From Circinella umbellata (taxonomy: Eukaryota; Mucoromycota; Mucoromycetes; Mucorales; Lichtheimiaceae), in contig JAIWNF010000001.1 in assembly GCA_025093555.1 (NCBI GenBank), positions 372,001 through 436,000 on the forward strand: 64,000 bases of DNA, given 5' to 3'. A program made the translations under genes and the position numbers. Numbering within the stretch: the first letter of the stretch is position 1; each line of letters begins with the position of its first letter. The notes beneath the pieces are model-generated. The model searched no databases. It was not told the DNA's origin and was given only the letters and a program-made list of their open reading frames with translations. Positions 36,220 to 47,877 of this stretch are shown one piece after another.

Positions 36220-37080
36220 CCGTTTCAGTTCTTGAGCTTGTTCCTGGTACATTTTATAGTCTATTTCGTACAATCGTTGGATTTAACTCATATATATTGA
36301 TTGATTTTATCATCAGACGGATAAAGACAGTTTCTTCACAGCGACAACAATATGGTATAATAATAATGATGATAATAACACCATTGTAGCGCCACTCAAT
36401 AGATAACGTTTAAGGCTGTACGGAATAGCTTTTATTGCAGCTTTATTTGTACGTATTGATTTCCAGCATAATTAACATTCTTCAAGATAACGTAATAGAC
36501 GACGAAGGTGGTGTTTCGTTATTGTACACAAATATCCGCTTCTTTGAAGATCTTTTCCCTTCTATAATATTTGGTATCGTGTTTAAATTTTTACTTGCTA
36601 CCCCACTCTCGGACAGAATATTTTTCTAAAAGAGAGCCAAAATAAGCTTACAGTACATTGCTCTACTTGTTACAATGATGTACTGCTGTCATATTCGGTG
36701 CTAAATTTGGTGTATTGATTGTAAAAAAATTGGAAAACACAAAAATTAAAGCATGTACTCTTGCCTACGGATGTGTCAAGTGGATTCTCAAGTATTTTAT
36801 ATATTTTTAGGTACTACGTATACAAATTGTTTTATTCTCCATATCAGGAAATTTACATCTACTCTTTGGTTTATTTGCTGTTTATATTTTACTGGTTATC
36901 ACGGCGCGGGCATGGTTAGGATCACGCACTTGTAGCGGACGGCAGGAAGAAATGAAGACATATTTACAAGTAGTGAATATTATACAGCATAAGTATCTCG
37001 TTAATTCAATCACTCCCAAGATAATCGGCACACTCAGTCTAATATATCTTGGACTATGGTTTTGGAAATTCGGTTAGCCA
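36220..37080 (+). pseudogene. decayed 7TM gene copy, near full length
   Basis: Scattered frames match the intact gene in order. PGTFYSLFRTIVGFNSY (about 36245) matches EPTTFYGYNGTIIGLAG. LYLYVLISSIINILQDNVID then LYTNIRFFEDLFPSIIFGIV (36435-36629) matches LYANIMCADLCMIVSSIIKI then YTAIHFFELIYPYSIFNVML. SITPKIIGTLSLIYLGLWFW (about 37010-37070) matches helix 7. The frames are separated by stops and frameshifts and no start-to-stop reading frame survives. Same orientation as the intact copy. Confidence 0.65.
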
Positions 37081-37677
37081 ATTATTTCTCAAGCATGTAT
37101 AATAATGCAGCTTCTTTACCACTGCCGTTTGCAGCCAAAATTATTATTTATAACAACAATGACAAAGCAGTACAAGGTTTGATGAGCAACAACCACAAAA
37201 ACAATAATAATAATGCTACTGTTACTCAACAATAACACAGTATCAGATCGGATAACAATAATGATGGAAAAGCTGCAACTTAGTAATTATCGCTGTGCTT
37301 CACGAATCTGCATATGTATGCGTGTGTCTTGTGCGTTTGCTCTGGCTCACTATATAGATAGATCCTTGCTTTTTTTTTTGCTAAATGTATTGTACCTATA
37401 TCTGAGTATTTTATCCATTTTTGTAACAACTATTATACACACATCTTTTACATGATCTCATTTGGCAATTTTTGTTGAGAATTACCCTATTGTTGTCAGT
37501 ACATGTCACGTATATAAATAGTACGTATCACCATTTTTTCTTTTGTCGTCAAAATTCTTCTGACTGGCTCACAGATGCTTTATTTGCTTTCTATACATTG
37601 TTTTTTCTTTATTTAAGCGGTACAGAAAAGTGTTTTATCATTCTGCGATGACTGAGGCTGGAGTATACCATATAACA
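37081..37677. other. intergenic, no gene recognised
   Basis: AT-rich spacer between the 7TM relics and the MITE-like element. CAA/AAT-rich runs near 37190-37210 may descend from the Asn-rich C-terminal tail of the relic copy (the intact gene ends in an AAC repeat coding poly-Asn). Confidence 0.4.
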
Positions 37678-38018
37678 CAGTCAACCCCCAGGTTAACTTT
37701 GCACACCTGAGATTTCCTGACCTTTTGTTGTAGAACCGAAGATTTGCAACAAGCAAGACTTAATATAAATATTTAAATACAGCATCTCATCAATTAATAT
37801 GCTTTGCTGACATTTGGTATTTTCCTATTTGTATAATGAATTACAAGAATACTATACACAATATTATTAAATTATAGTTAGTTTACTTTACTCGCCCAAA
37901 AATCTTGATCCGAATTGCAAGTTGCGATTCCATTAAGTATTTGTAACATTTCCAAAAACAAAGGGTGGAAAACTGAGAGATTTGGAAAAGTGGGAGGTGT
38001 AAAGACGGGGGTTGACTG
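37678..38018. mobile_element. MITE-like element with terminal inverted repeats
   Basis: The left end CAGTCAACCCCC (37678-37689) is exactly inverted at the right end (38007-38018). The similarity continues imperfectly inward (CTTTGCACACCT against CTTTACACCTCC) and outward (ATATAACA). The element is about 341 bp and has no coding potential, so a non-autonomous DNA transposon is the simplest reading. I could not define a target-site duplication, and no second copy is evident in the window. Confidence 0.5.
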
Positions 38019-38985
38019 TTATATTATACATATAGTTTGTGTTGTTTAATCATAATTAAAATGTTGTACCAGGTTACACAATGCTCAAGCCTACTAATCC
38101 TGAGCAAAATAGGAATACTGCTACCAGCATCCTTGATTTTCTTTGTTTCAGCCACATCATACCTTAATCATAACTTGCATCTTTGTATTACATCAGGATG
38201 ATTCAGCTTGTCTTACCAAATCAGTGAGATCGTCGCTATTTATTTTCTTGTTTCATAAATCCTACTACTTTATTTTTAGGCTCATATTTGATTGTTGCAT
38301 CAAGAAAAAAAACATTGATTTCTCAAATAATTGGTGTATTACTACTGATTAAGCATATTGTGCACTATGGCTTTGTGTAGTTGTAATGGTATGATACATA
38401 AATTTACACCAATAGAAAAGAAGGCTTTCTATCAACAAAAGTTCTATCAGCCACGTCACACAGAAAAAGTTGAGCTAAAAAAGAATGTAAATTAAATTTC
38501 TAGAACATCTAGAAAATCTTTATTGCATGTTCTATCATGGATACACATAATACCTTGGCAATTGTGCTACTTTATTACTTAAACATTCAATACAGTATAT
38601 AAACTGCTTTACAATTAATGATACTCTTATTAAAACCACTGTATATGAGATATGGCTATTATCATACATAAAAAGCTTGAATAGCTGTCAAAAAAAAGCT
38701 CAAGACATTCAAATATCATGAAATCTAAAGCTCTCAGTGAGGATAGTGAAAATACTGTATCTTTGAGCCTAACCATAAGCTGTCAATGGAGCTGTTGAGC
38801 CACATCATATCATATTCCCTCCCCTATTGGCAGGTGTTTTCCGTGCTTTCTCTTACACTATGCTCTTCCTAGTTATTCGAAATTATTTTATTTCTAAAAT
38901 AAAATGATAATTTTTTGCTCAGCAGATCAAAAATCTTTTTCTTTCCATTTTTATACACAATTTTTTCCTCTATCTCTTAAAAATC
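38019..38985. other. intergenic, promoter of the intact 7TM gene
   Basis: No gene seen; the frame at 38143-38352 looks like chance. C-rich CCCTCCCC near 38818 and TTTTATACACAATTT near 38950 are plausible promoter elements for the gene starting at 38986. Confidence 0.45.
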
Positions 38986-40035
38986 ATGGTCTGGGTACAT
39001 TTTATAGAGCCTACTACTTTCTATGGATATAATGGCACTATTATTGGTCTGGCAGGAATTGTGTTTATTAGTACTGTGGTTGGCTTCATCAGTATCATTC
39101 GTCATCGCAATTATATCGATCGCTCTCTCCAGACACAAATCGTACGGTTATATGCCAACATCATGTGTGCCGATTTATGTATGATCGTCTCAAGCATTAT
39201 CAAGATAGCCATGAACAAAATTATTGATGGGCAAGTCATTGACGGTGAAGCCATTTTACCATCCTACACAGCGATCCACTTTTTTGAACTCATTTATCCA
39301 TATTCAATATTCAATGTCATGTTGGAATGTATACGAGCATCTGCTTATCCACGGATTCAACACATACCTGAAGGCACAAAACGAAATAATCAAACTTCTA
39401 TGATTATTTTATTGACTTGGTTTATTTATTTAATGGTGTTCATTGACGTTATTCTATGCATTATAATTGGGACTAAAAAAACCCATACTGAATCTTTTGA
39501 AAGTCTCTATAGTTACTTTAAGTATGGTTTAATTGCCGTCATGTTCTGGGGACTTTTTCATTTGACGGCAGCCATATTTAACAATCCGCACGATTTTCGG
39601 GATTACAAGCTTTCTTTTATAACAGTGCTTATATTATCTTACATTGTGTCTATTGGGTCAATTGTAGTGGCAATAATGTCAAATGATCTTGACTTTGATT
39701 ATAATATAACGTATTCTATTGATACTATCATGGTCAAGATATTGGGATTAGTCTGTTTAATGGTGGTTGCAATCGGGTTTCCAACCATCTGGTGGCCGTC
39801 TATTTCAAAGAGATGTGATACCCCATCGTCAACACCGTTACAGCAACATACATATACTACCAGCGATATTGTTTCTATGAATGTGCCTGACGAAAACGAA
39901 CTACCTATGTACAGTAAAATCAAGAAAAATAATAGCGATGATGGCTCAACACAACAATTGATTACGGGCAATAGTGAAGCCTACAACATCAGTCGTAACA
40001 ACAACAACAACAGCAGTGGTCCCGTGGGTAATTGA
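38986..40035 (+). CDS. orphan seven-transmembrane protein, intact copy
   Basis: A single-exon frame of 349 residues. Seven hydrophobic segments are visible at about residues 17-38 (IIGLAGIVFISTVVGFISII), 52-75, 88-112, 131-156 (MIILLTWFIYLMVFIDVILC), 172-192, 207-231 and 243-266 (MVKILGLVCLMVVAIGF). After these come a WWPS motif and a hydrophilic ~80-residue tail rich in Ser/Asn/Thr, ending in a run of Asn from AAC repeats. The short extracellular N-terminus contains one NGT sequon. The topology suggests a receptor-like 7TM protein, but no motif of rhodopsin, STE2/STE3, cAMP or PAQR classes is visible. It lacks introns while most neighbours have many. At least two decayed tandem copies lie just upstream. 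Confidence 0.8.
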   Translation: MVWVHFIEPTTFYGYNGTIIGLAGIVFISTVVGFISIIRHRNYIDRSLQTQIVRLYANIMCADLCMIVSSIIKIAMNKIIDGQVIDGEAILPSYTAIHFFELIYPYSIFNVMLECIRASAYPRIQHIPEGTKRNNQTSMIILLTWFIYLMVFIDVILCIIIGTKKTHTESFESLYSYFKYGLIAVMFWGLFHLTAAIFNNPHDFRDYKLSFITVLILSYIVSIGSIVVAIMSNDLDFDYNITYSIDTIMVKILGLVCLMVVAIGFPTIWWPSISKRCDTPSSTPLQQHTYTTSDIVSMNVPDENELPMYSKIKKNNSDDGSTQQLITGNSEAYNISRNNNNNSSGPVGN

Positions 40036-40864
40036 ATGTATACAATTAAAAAGCTTGCATATTTTGCATATATATAGTATTAAATCATTTTTTCAGATTG
40101 CTTTTTATCTTACATTCGACCTTTTCTTCCCCATATTATACGTATATTAGACTATTATATGTAATATATCAGTACGTTAATGATAACTGTAAATAAAATT
40201 GACATGCCTACCCTAACTTTTTTCAATAATTCAAACAAATGCGCTATAGTAAATACATATAACATTATTCTTAATCAAATAAAACCTGATGACAAGGATA
40301 TATAACTTTAAAGAGTGTTTTATTAAAGACCTCGATCAGTTTTAATTTACCAAAAAAAAAGAAACAAATTATACGTAATCATAACGTCCAATTTTTTTTA
40401 TATGATATTCAACTTGTATGTAATATTTTAAATGCAGGGATATCTTTTAAGTTGCTTTACAACCCTTTCCAAAATAACAGTTCATAATTGGTTTATTTAT
40501 TTATGGGGAAAAAAGCTAGCGTTCTTTTGTTTCAATTGATTATTAGTTTACTACGTATAATGTATAAAACCGATACAAATTATTAATAGTTTAGATTATT
40601 GTGTAAAGTAAATTTTGAAATTACTTACTGAATAATACAACTAGTAGTAAACATTAAGGCATAAGAAAAGATGAGACCGTGTTTTATTTTTCGCATCATA
40701 TATTAAAAAAAGGTGTTTAATCATTTTTTCTTTCTTTTTCTTCTTTCTTTCTATCACCTCACACCCCCTTTTTTATCTTTCCTCGATTTCTCTCTAATTC
40801 TTATTCTAACTTACGAATTACTCTTTTTTTTATTACCCTTCAAAAAACATTATATATCAGTATT
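40036..40864. other. intergenic, no gene seen
   Basis: AT-rich 3' flank of the 7TM gene, then a pyrimidine-rich promoter (about 40720-40830, CTTTCTTTCT runs with CACCCCC) leading to the gene at 40865. Confidence 0.5.
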
Positions 40865-41710
40865 ATGAGTGATATCCAGACATTCGAAGGCTGGACTTCT
40901 TTTGAAACTGGTCATTTGACCCCACAGTATGATCAAAATTTTGTGGTATATACAGAAACAAATAATGTGTATGGCTTTTTTTCTTCTTCTTTTTTAAGAC
41001 CAAGTAAATAATACAATTTATTTGAGTCTGTTAACGTCAATTGTGTTTATGATAGTGGTAGTGGTATTAATTGTAAGATTCGAATTCATGACCTTGTTCA
41101 GTCGGATGTGGCCCAATATTTATCACGCGGTGGTATGTGCCGAGTTATTGTTCGTGGTATTATGCGTATAGCTCCAATAACAGAACAAGGATGGGTACCG
41201 ACATCAACGCGTTTTCTTCAAGTAACTTGGATAATGCGAGAGCAACAACCTGAAGACTTTGAAGAAGGAATGATTAGTCATCAAGGAAGAAAAATTCAAC
41301 AACGCCAATCATACAGTACCTCTGCTAATAATAGAAACTCTTCTGACGATGCTGATTCTGAAGATATTACTGAAGAAAAAGAACCTCAAAGTCAAGATGA
41401 AGATGATAATGAGAGTGATCCAAATTATAGTTCTATTGATGTTGAAGAAGAAGAAAGAAAACGTATGAATGATACCGACTTTGATGACTATGATAGCTCA
41501 AAAAAGAATAATGATGATTATGATGATGAAGAAGAAGCTTCGCCAGAAGATGTCAAAAAGCTGAAAGCTGAAGCAAATGAACTCTTAAATACGAAAGATA
41601 AAAGAAAACGAGATGATGCGGACGACGCTGAAGATATAAGTAATAAAAAGAAAAAAGAAAATTCCCCTAACTCTTCTCGTCGTTCTTCAAACGTAATCGC
41701 TTTGGAATAA
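40865..41710 (+). CDS. possible OB-fold protein with long acidic/basic tail
   Basis: Exons 40865-40945 and 41027-41710 give 254 residues. Exon 1 encodes MSDIQTFEGWTSFETGHL and continues to QNFV. The first part of exon 2 (NVNCVYDSGSGINCKIRIHD, SRGGMCRVIVRGIMRI, STRFLQVTWIMRE) has the alternating strand pattern of an OB fold. From about residue 105 the protein is disordered, with acidic blocks, then a basic KRKRDD...KKKKEN end that could be a nuclear localisation signal. The acceptor TTTGAG at 41026 is the only AG after an in-frame TAA, and its polypyrimidine tract is poor, so this junction is uncertain. No family recognised with confidence; a telomere TPP1/Tpz1-type OB protein is a speculation discussed in the findings. 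Confidence 0.6.
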
Positions 41711-43521
41711 ACAGTTATTTTTTTTTACATACTTTGTAATTTTTTCTATTTTCTTACTTCCCCGTACTTATATTCATTCACCTTTATCAGACTTACAATG
41801 TGTATTGTAAAGCATACTAAAAAAATAAATAACAATAGCCTTGAAACTACATATTGACACTGTATAATTATTACTATGTCATAGTATTGGTTCGCATTTG
41901 TGGAGGCCTAATAATTCAGATTTTGGATGAGATTGGTAAAAATATTATATAGTGAACAATATCAATTCCTGCAGAGACTACATGATATTGCAACAATAAA
42001 AGACCCCAACAAATTTTTTGTCTAAAAAAAACAAAAACGTAATATACATATTTTGTTACGTATGTTCTTTCCTAGTTAAGCAACATAACTCTTTAAAAGA
42101 ATGAAAGCGATGGGTTATACATGATAAACTGTTCAAGCAAAATGGTTTAAAAACAAAGACATAATCAAAAAATGAAATTCTTTCTCAACTTTGTATACAA
42201 GAGAAGCGAATCCTATTTGTTTTATTTTCAAAAGAAACAATAGAATACGTAACCATCACGAAGGAATACTTTTTTGACCATTAATAACTTCAACAGATCT
42301 AGTAAACCATCTATGGCCCCGATAGCAAAATTTCCGTCGGAGAGAAGCATGAGCATGTAAATGGTGCAATATCATATTATCAGATTTCATATTATCAGGA
42401 ATAATACGTGCCATATTTCTCACTTCCTGTATTATTAATCGACATCAACAAAAGTATATTCATATTATGATATAAAAGTATACTGAACACATGATCAAGT
42501 GACTCAAACATTGTAAAATCTTTTCGGTTCTACTTTTACCATTAGATGTGTAGTATCTCTATCATACTGGTTAATACTTGTAATACTGTTATTAGTATCA
42601 TTACCTATATATAGAGATTGAATAATTTAAATATTACGTAATACCAGTTATATAAACCATTCCCAGGTGAATTCAAAGTAACAGCGAACGGAAAAGCACA
42701 TTATATATTATACTTATAACCATTGAAATTGTTTACCATGATACCCTCTATAGTATATCCCAAAGTTAGTCTATCCTTTCATTTGAATGATTTTTGATAC
42801 ATACGTACCATTTTACTCATAGTATCATAATACAAAAAAATAATTAGAAGGGGTATTTATTCTATCAACAAGACAAGCTGTTTTTTACATGCAGCTTTCA
42901 ATGAAATAAAAGTTGATACGTATCTAGTAAAATCCCAAATAACGATTCAAACACTTTGACCCAAATTCATTTCGAAGATAGAACGACAGCCAACCTTTAG
43001 ATAGAAATTTGTCAAGTTAAATAACGTGAGACATACGTTTTCATCAGGAATACTGTACAGAATTACGTACCTACTGAAACTAACTCAAACCAATCCCTCT
43101 TCTAGATGTAAATATTCATTCTGAAAGTCCCTATGAATGTTTCTTTATACCAAGTATAGCATCCAGTATTAGCGTTTGATACGTAACAACAATAAATGTA
43201 TATAAAATCATCAAGTTTTAACATAAAACAACGGTATTACTATATATCTAAAGATGAATAATTAAATGGTTTGACAGCATCAATTGGAAAACACAGCCTT
43301 CTAATTATACCCGTTCTTCTTCCCAATAATAACAACATAATAATAAGAGTGTGCTTCGATGTTAATTAAATAAATGCTTATGATTTCTGATATTTCTTTT
43401 TAATTTTGCTTTTCTCACGTTCATTAAATCAATTTTAGGTTTCTCGAAAAAAAAAAGAAGTAAAAATAAAAATAAAATCATATTAATTTGATATGCTGTC
43501 AATATATATATTTCTATTTAT
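41711..43521. other. intergenic beyond the Nup155 stop
   Basis: AT-rich. I looked for the missing Nup155 C-terminus on the minus strand and saw no coding-like exon. A short basic minus-strand frame at 42256-42414 is the only protein-like stretch. Confidence 0.45.
42256..42414 (-). CDS. small basic ORF, 52 residues, possibly a terminal exon
   Basis: Minus-strand ATG at 42414 to TGA at 42256, with protein-like composition (MARIIPDNMKSDN start; HASLRRKFCYRGHRWFTRSV middle). An AATACAG acceptor-like site lies just upstream with the frame open across it, so it may be the last exon of an unrecognised gene. No family recognised. Confidence 0.2.
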   Translation of the reverse strand: MARIIPDNMKSDNMILHHLHAHASLRRKFCYRGHRWFTRSVEVINGQKSIPS

Positions 43522-46500
43522 TTAAGCTGATGAAAGTTGTAACTGTTTTTCTTCTTGTACTTGTTTAATCCACGACTCCAGTTGTTTTTGCAAATTGAGC
43601 ATTTCAAATTGTTTGGATGGTGCAGTAACAGATTTAGCACATATCGAAGCTTGATTAAGGTAATACAATCGTTTATCCGTAGAAATAATGTTTTGTCTAA
43701 AAACAAACAAACGAATGGATAATTGTAGCTTTACCAATTTGAAGAACCATTTTCCAACTTAGTTATTCCCCCCCCTCCAACCCATCTCATTTTTTCCTTA
43801 CTGTATACGCGCTAAGAGTCGATATACTTCAGCTGCTTCTTCATATTCTTCTTTCAATCGATAATAATATGCCAATAATTCATATAGATTCAAATCAAAT
43901 GGCTCGTGTTTTAGGTACGATTCAATGTGCGGTGGGCACATCTTATATATATATATATGTATCGTTTTCATTCAGTTAATTAAACCATTCTATTATGTAA
44001 TACATTGATTTATCAGTTGGAGGAAAAAGTAATAGTAATAACTAACCTGTATCAGATCATGTCCTAAACCATCCTTTATAAACTTGTCATAAATATACCA
44101 CTGGTAAAAAATGTCATCCGAAGCAAATGCTACACGGAAAGCTTGCTCCCTTTGTGATGCGGTTACTGTAAGAAAGCAGAGAAGAAGATTATAAGTTTAA
44201 TAACATGAATAAATCAATCTATAATTAAATTCTTTTCTCATGCCCTATATCCCTTTTTTTATATTCTTACCCTTCTGATTTGTGTTAGATGATGGTATAA
44301 TTGATTCTTTTAAAACATCGTATACACAATCATAAAACGGTTTCTTTATATCGACAATAGCAGCTCGTGGATCATTATATTGACTACCATTTCTCAAAAA
44401 CTCAGTTGAAGCGTTATGTGGATCCCTTGTATGAGCGCATGTTAATATCAGTTCTACCGCCGATACCAATGCACCTTGTTGAGTATAAGCTTTAGCAATT
44501 TCGCCTGCTTGCTCGTATGTAATATGAATAGCGATTCGTTTTAAAAGTCTAAGAGATTCCTGCAAAGCATTTTGTGATGGCATAGTGTTGGCTTCACTTT
44601 CTGCTGCCTTAATTTGTTTTTGTGCTTTGTAAAAAAGTACGTCGGATGAATTACAGAAAGTTCCACAACGTTGCTCGAGGACATCAATCACAATATCCAA
44701 GTTTGCATATTTCGCCATGGTTTCATCAATCATTGCATTTGCTAATCCCTTTGTTAAATCTCGACCATTGTTTGATACTAATAAGTCTTTGAATGTGAAT
44801 GCTCTGAATCGTTGTTGACGTTCTAACGTTAAGCTATGAATGAGAAAAATATTAAAGAAAGTAGCAAAGGAAAAGAGAAAAAAAATGTCAATAATCGTTC
44901 TCCAAATAGTAAAAAAAAACTAATAGTAAGCACCTGACAATTAAAAATTGATTAATTAATTACCTGCTCATAATTTTGGGTACATCACTGTCAAGAAGGA
45001 ATAATAAAAATGAAATTGATTCAGAGATAAGACCGGCCAAGTCATAAAGTTGACGATAAGAGTTTTCTTCATCGTTTTGTGGTTGTAATTGAGGATAAAC
45101 CGATGGATTCCTAACAAAAGTAAATTCATTTATCAGTTATTTCCTCCTATAATAAATGAACACACAGAAAGGGAAATAAAACTGAATCTATCATTACTTA
45201 GACTACTTACATATCCATGAAATTTTGAAGTTTTCGTAAAATTTGCTGTATCGAAATTAATTTGTTTCGAGGAACGACTGTACTATATTTGGCAACATTT
45301 CCTTGGATGCTAATAGCATAAAGATGGATCAAACATTCTTAGCAATCCTTTTATCTACAGATCTGATTATCCAACAAATCGAAATATTTACCTTTCTTTA
45401 ACAATTTTTTCATCCCAAATTGGGCTGATCAATCGATATATGAATAAAGCAACACTGTCACGTCTACTAGTATAAGCACTTGGTGGTGTATCCAAGTTAT
45501 TTAATATGGATGGTTGTTGACCAAGAGTTTCCAATAATTGAGTAGCTCCTTTTACAGCGGAAATAGATACATCACCACTTGCTTGTACTACATGAGAATA
45601 AGGCACATTATAACCCATTAAAATAAACATTTTATCAATATATATATATGAACATAAATAAAAGAGAAGAACTTACATTCAATTCCAGAGAGAGGAGTAG
45701 TTGTATGACATGCAAGGTCAAGGCATAATGCACATGATTGAACAAAGCCAAATAATTCAAAGAATTCTCTGAAATTACTTGCCTGGGCATTGATGTTTGA
45801 TCCAACATCATTCAACATATTCAATAGCATATCGACGGGGCGTTGCTTGGTAACGATTGTCATGCCATGAGTAGTGAAGATAAGGAAATGTCGTGCTGGT
45901 TCGGATGGTAATGATGCTAATTCATTCAATTTGTATTCAACTCCTGGCATCTCAGCAATGCCCAATACTTGTCCATTTACTTCTAAACGATTAGTAAATT
46001 CGTTATATTCCCCCCTTTGTGCGGAACCCTTAACATTTATATAAACAAATAAATATCCATATCAGTTTTTTTATACGAAATACACATTATTCTTTACTTC
46101 TTTGTTGATAAATTAAAATGAGTACATATATATAATTACCCTGTTCACCATCTTTCCAATATTTGGACTAGCAGTAATCACCCAGGATTGTTGTTCATTG
46201 TGTTTATGAAGATATAGCATGAATCCATCTTTATATAAACCACCAGAAACAGCAAGACGATTAGGTAAACCACCTACAAGATCTTCCGGTGGTGGTGTTC
46301 GTACATGTTGTTGTCTGAGTTCTTTTGGACAGCACTTTGTTTCATGATAAAGGTAAAGTCTACAACCAGATGATGTAACGGCAACTAATTGATAATTTGT
46401 AGCTTCGGCAGATGTTGTTGGATAAATTGAAATAATTTTGAAATTGTCGCTTCGAAGATATTCTGTTTGTGAGTTTTGACTACGTGCGTCTTCATTGATT

Positions 46501-47877
46501 CTTGTGTTTGCTGCGCAGTTGTTTTTAAAGCCTTTACCATCTTCTTCCAAATACACTAATTGTATACTCGAACTTTCATTAAGTTTGTATAATACCGTTC
46601 CCTCTTCGTTTACTGCAATACTAATACAACGTTCTAAAATTGTTTATATTTTTTTAAGTTGTTGATTGAATGGTTAATTAAAACAAATAATATAATATAT
46701 AATCCAATAATACACTTCTTGTATTCCTTTTACCTACCATTCTGTTTACTAAAAAAGTGCCCTGTTACCGGTGAAGACATCAAAGTCTTGGAACATTTAC
46801 TCGTAAACCATCCTTCTTCTCTCTATAAATGCATATAATTGATCAATGTTATTATCAATATTCTCACCTACACGCGTATGTCATTCATTCATTAATCAAT
46901 CAATAAACTAAAGAAATCAAAAAATAAAATGACACATACTCTGTAATCAAGTTCCCAAATATCGCCTAAATCACTCAACATGAAAACACGCCCAATCTTT
47001 GTACCAATGATAGTCTTCATAAGAGCACCTGAAGAATTGGTGGAGATTTCAGTACGATAGAAGGATAAATTATGAGATTCACCGGGTTGAGATTTGAAAG
47101 CGACAGCTATAACACTAATATTAACTGTTGTGGCGATGATCAAAACATGTGTAATTTCAGGATTGAATATATCTGGTTTGGCTTTAACAAGACCGACGCC
47201 AACAATAGGATGTGTTTCTTCATATGTATTGACATCCTTTCTATTGATTTAATTAAAAACAGAAAAAACACACATGTCAACTTTCTCTTTCATTATATTT
47301 TAGATAGAAACCCCTTTTAGTTTTGATATCTTACGTCCTCACTTACTTTTCAACATAATCCCATAGATATAATCGATTCTCTACTGCAAAATAAGCTCGA
47401 TTGATTTCTGGTAAAATACCACTCGCATCTCCTGGTTTCCCTATAAATATAATTATAAAAAATATAGTTAAGTTATTTGTTACTTTATTTAATAGGTAAA
47501 AAGTTGACAATAAGTTTTGAACGATGTTGTTTTTTTGTTGCTTACATTTTTGTACTTGTTCTAATGCAATAGGTGGTAATGTGAATGAATATTTAGAAAC
47601 AAATGGCTGGATTGCTTTTCTATCAGTTTGAAGATAATTTCCAGAAGTTGGTCCTAAAGGAAGACAAACGTGCGCGTAATAAACACACATAAAAAAATAA
47701 ATATATAAATAAATCGTGCTTATATGTATATAACTGAAACAGTGATTATTCATTCTTACCATTAAATGCTTCTCCAATGTTCACAATGTTTTTATCTATA
47801 ATACTAGCACGTGTAAGTGTAGTAGCAGCATGTTTTGCCGATTTAACGATTTCTTCAGGGCTCTTTTGATCCAGCAT
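43522..47877 (-). CDS. nucleoporin Nup155/Nup170 family, short form
   Basis: Fourteen exons, in coding order: 47760-47877, 47546-47653, 47347-47440, 46940-47240, 46738-46822, 46140-46633, 45677-46028, 45392-45587, 45211-45309, 44964-45110, 44271-44833, 44047-44165, 43802-43941, 43522-43696, giving 996 residues. The N-terminal beta-propeller carries family signatures (IPEINRAYFAVENRL-like ILPEINRAYFAVENRLYLWD, KIGRVFMLSDLGDIWELDY, GLPNRLAVSGGLYKDGFMLY, EPARHFLIFTTHGMTI). The helical domain has TYEQAGEIAKAYTQQGALVS, FASDDIFYQWYIYDKFIKDG and PPHIESYLKHEPFDLNLYEL. Nup155 is an inner-ring scaffold of the nuclear pore. Homologues usually run about 1,250-1,500 residues. This model stops after the LNQASICAKSV helix, lacking the last several helices. 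The 45.59-kb junction replaces a frame without an acceptor. Confidence 0.9.

Noticed and set aside
36753..37455. Other frames between the 7TM relics and the MITE
   Set aside because: Those at 36753-36935 and 37213-37455 are out-of-frame shadows or low-complexity; only the helix-7-like stretch near 37010-37070 supports the relic.
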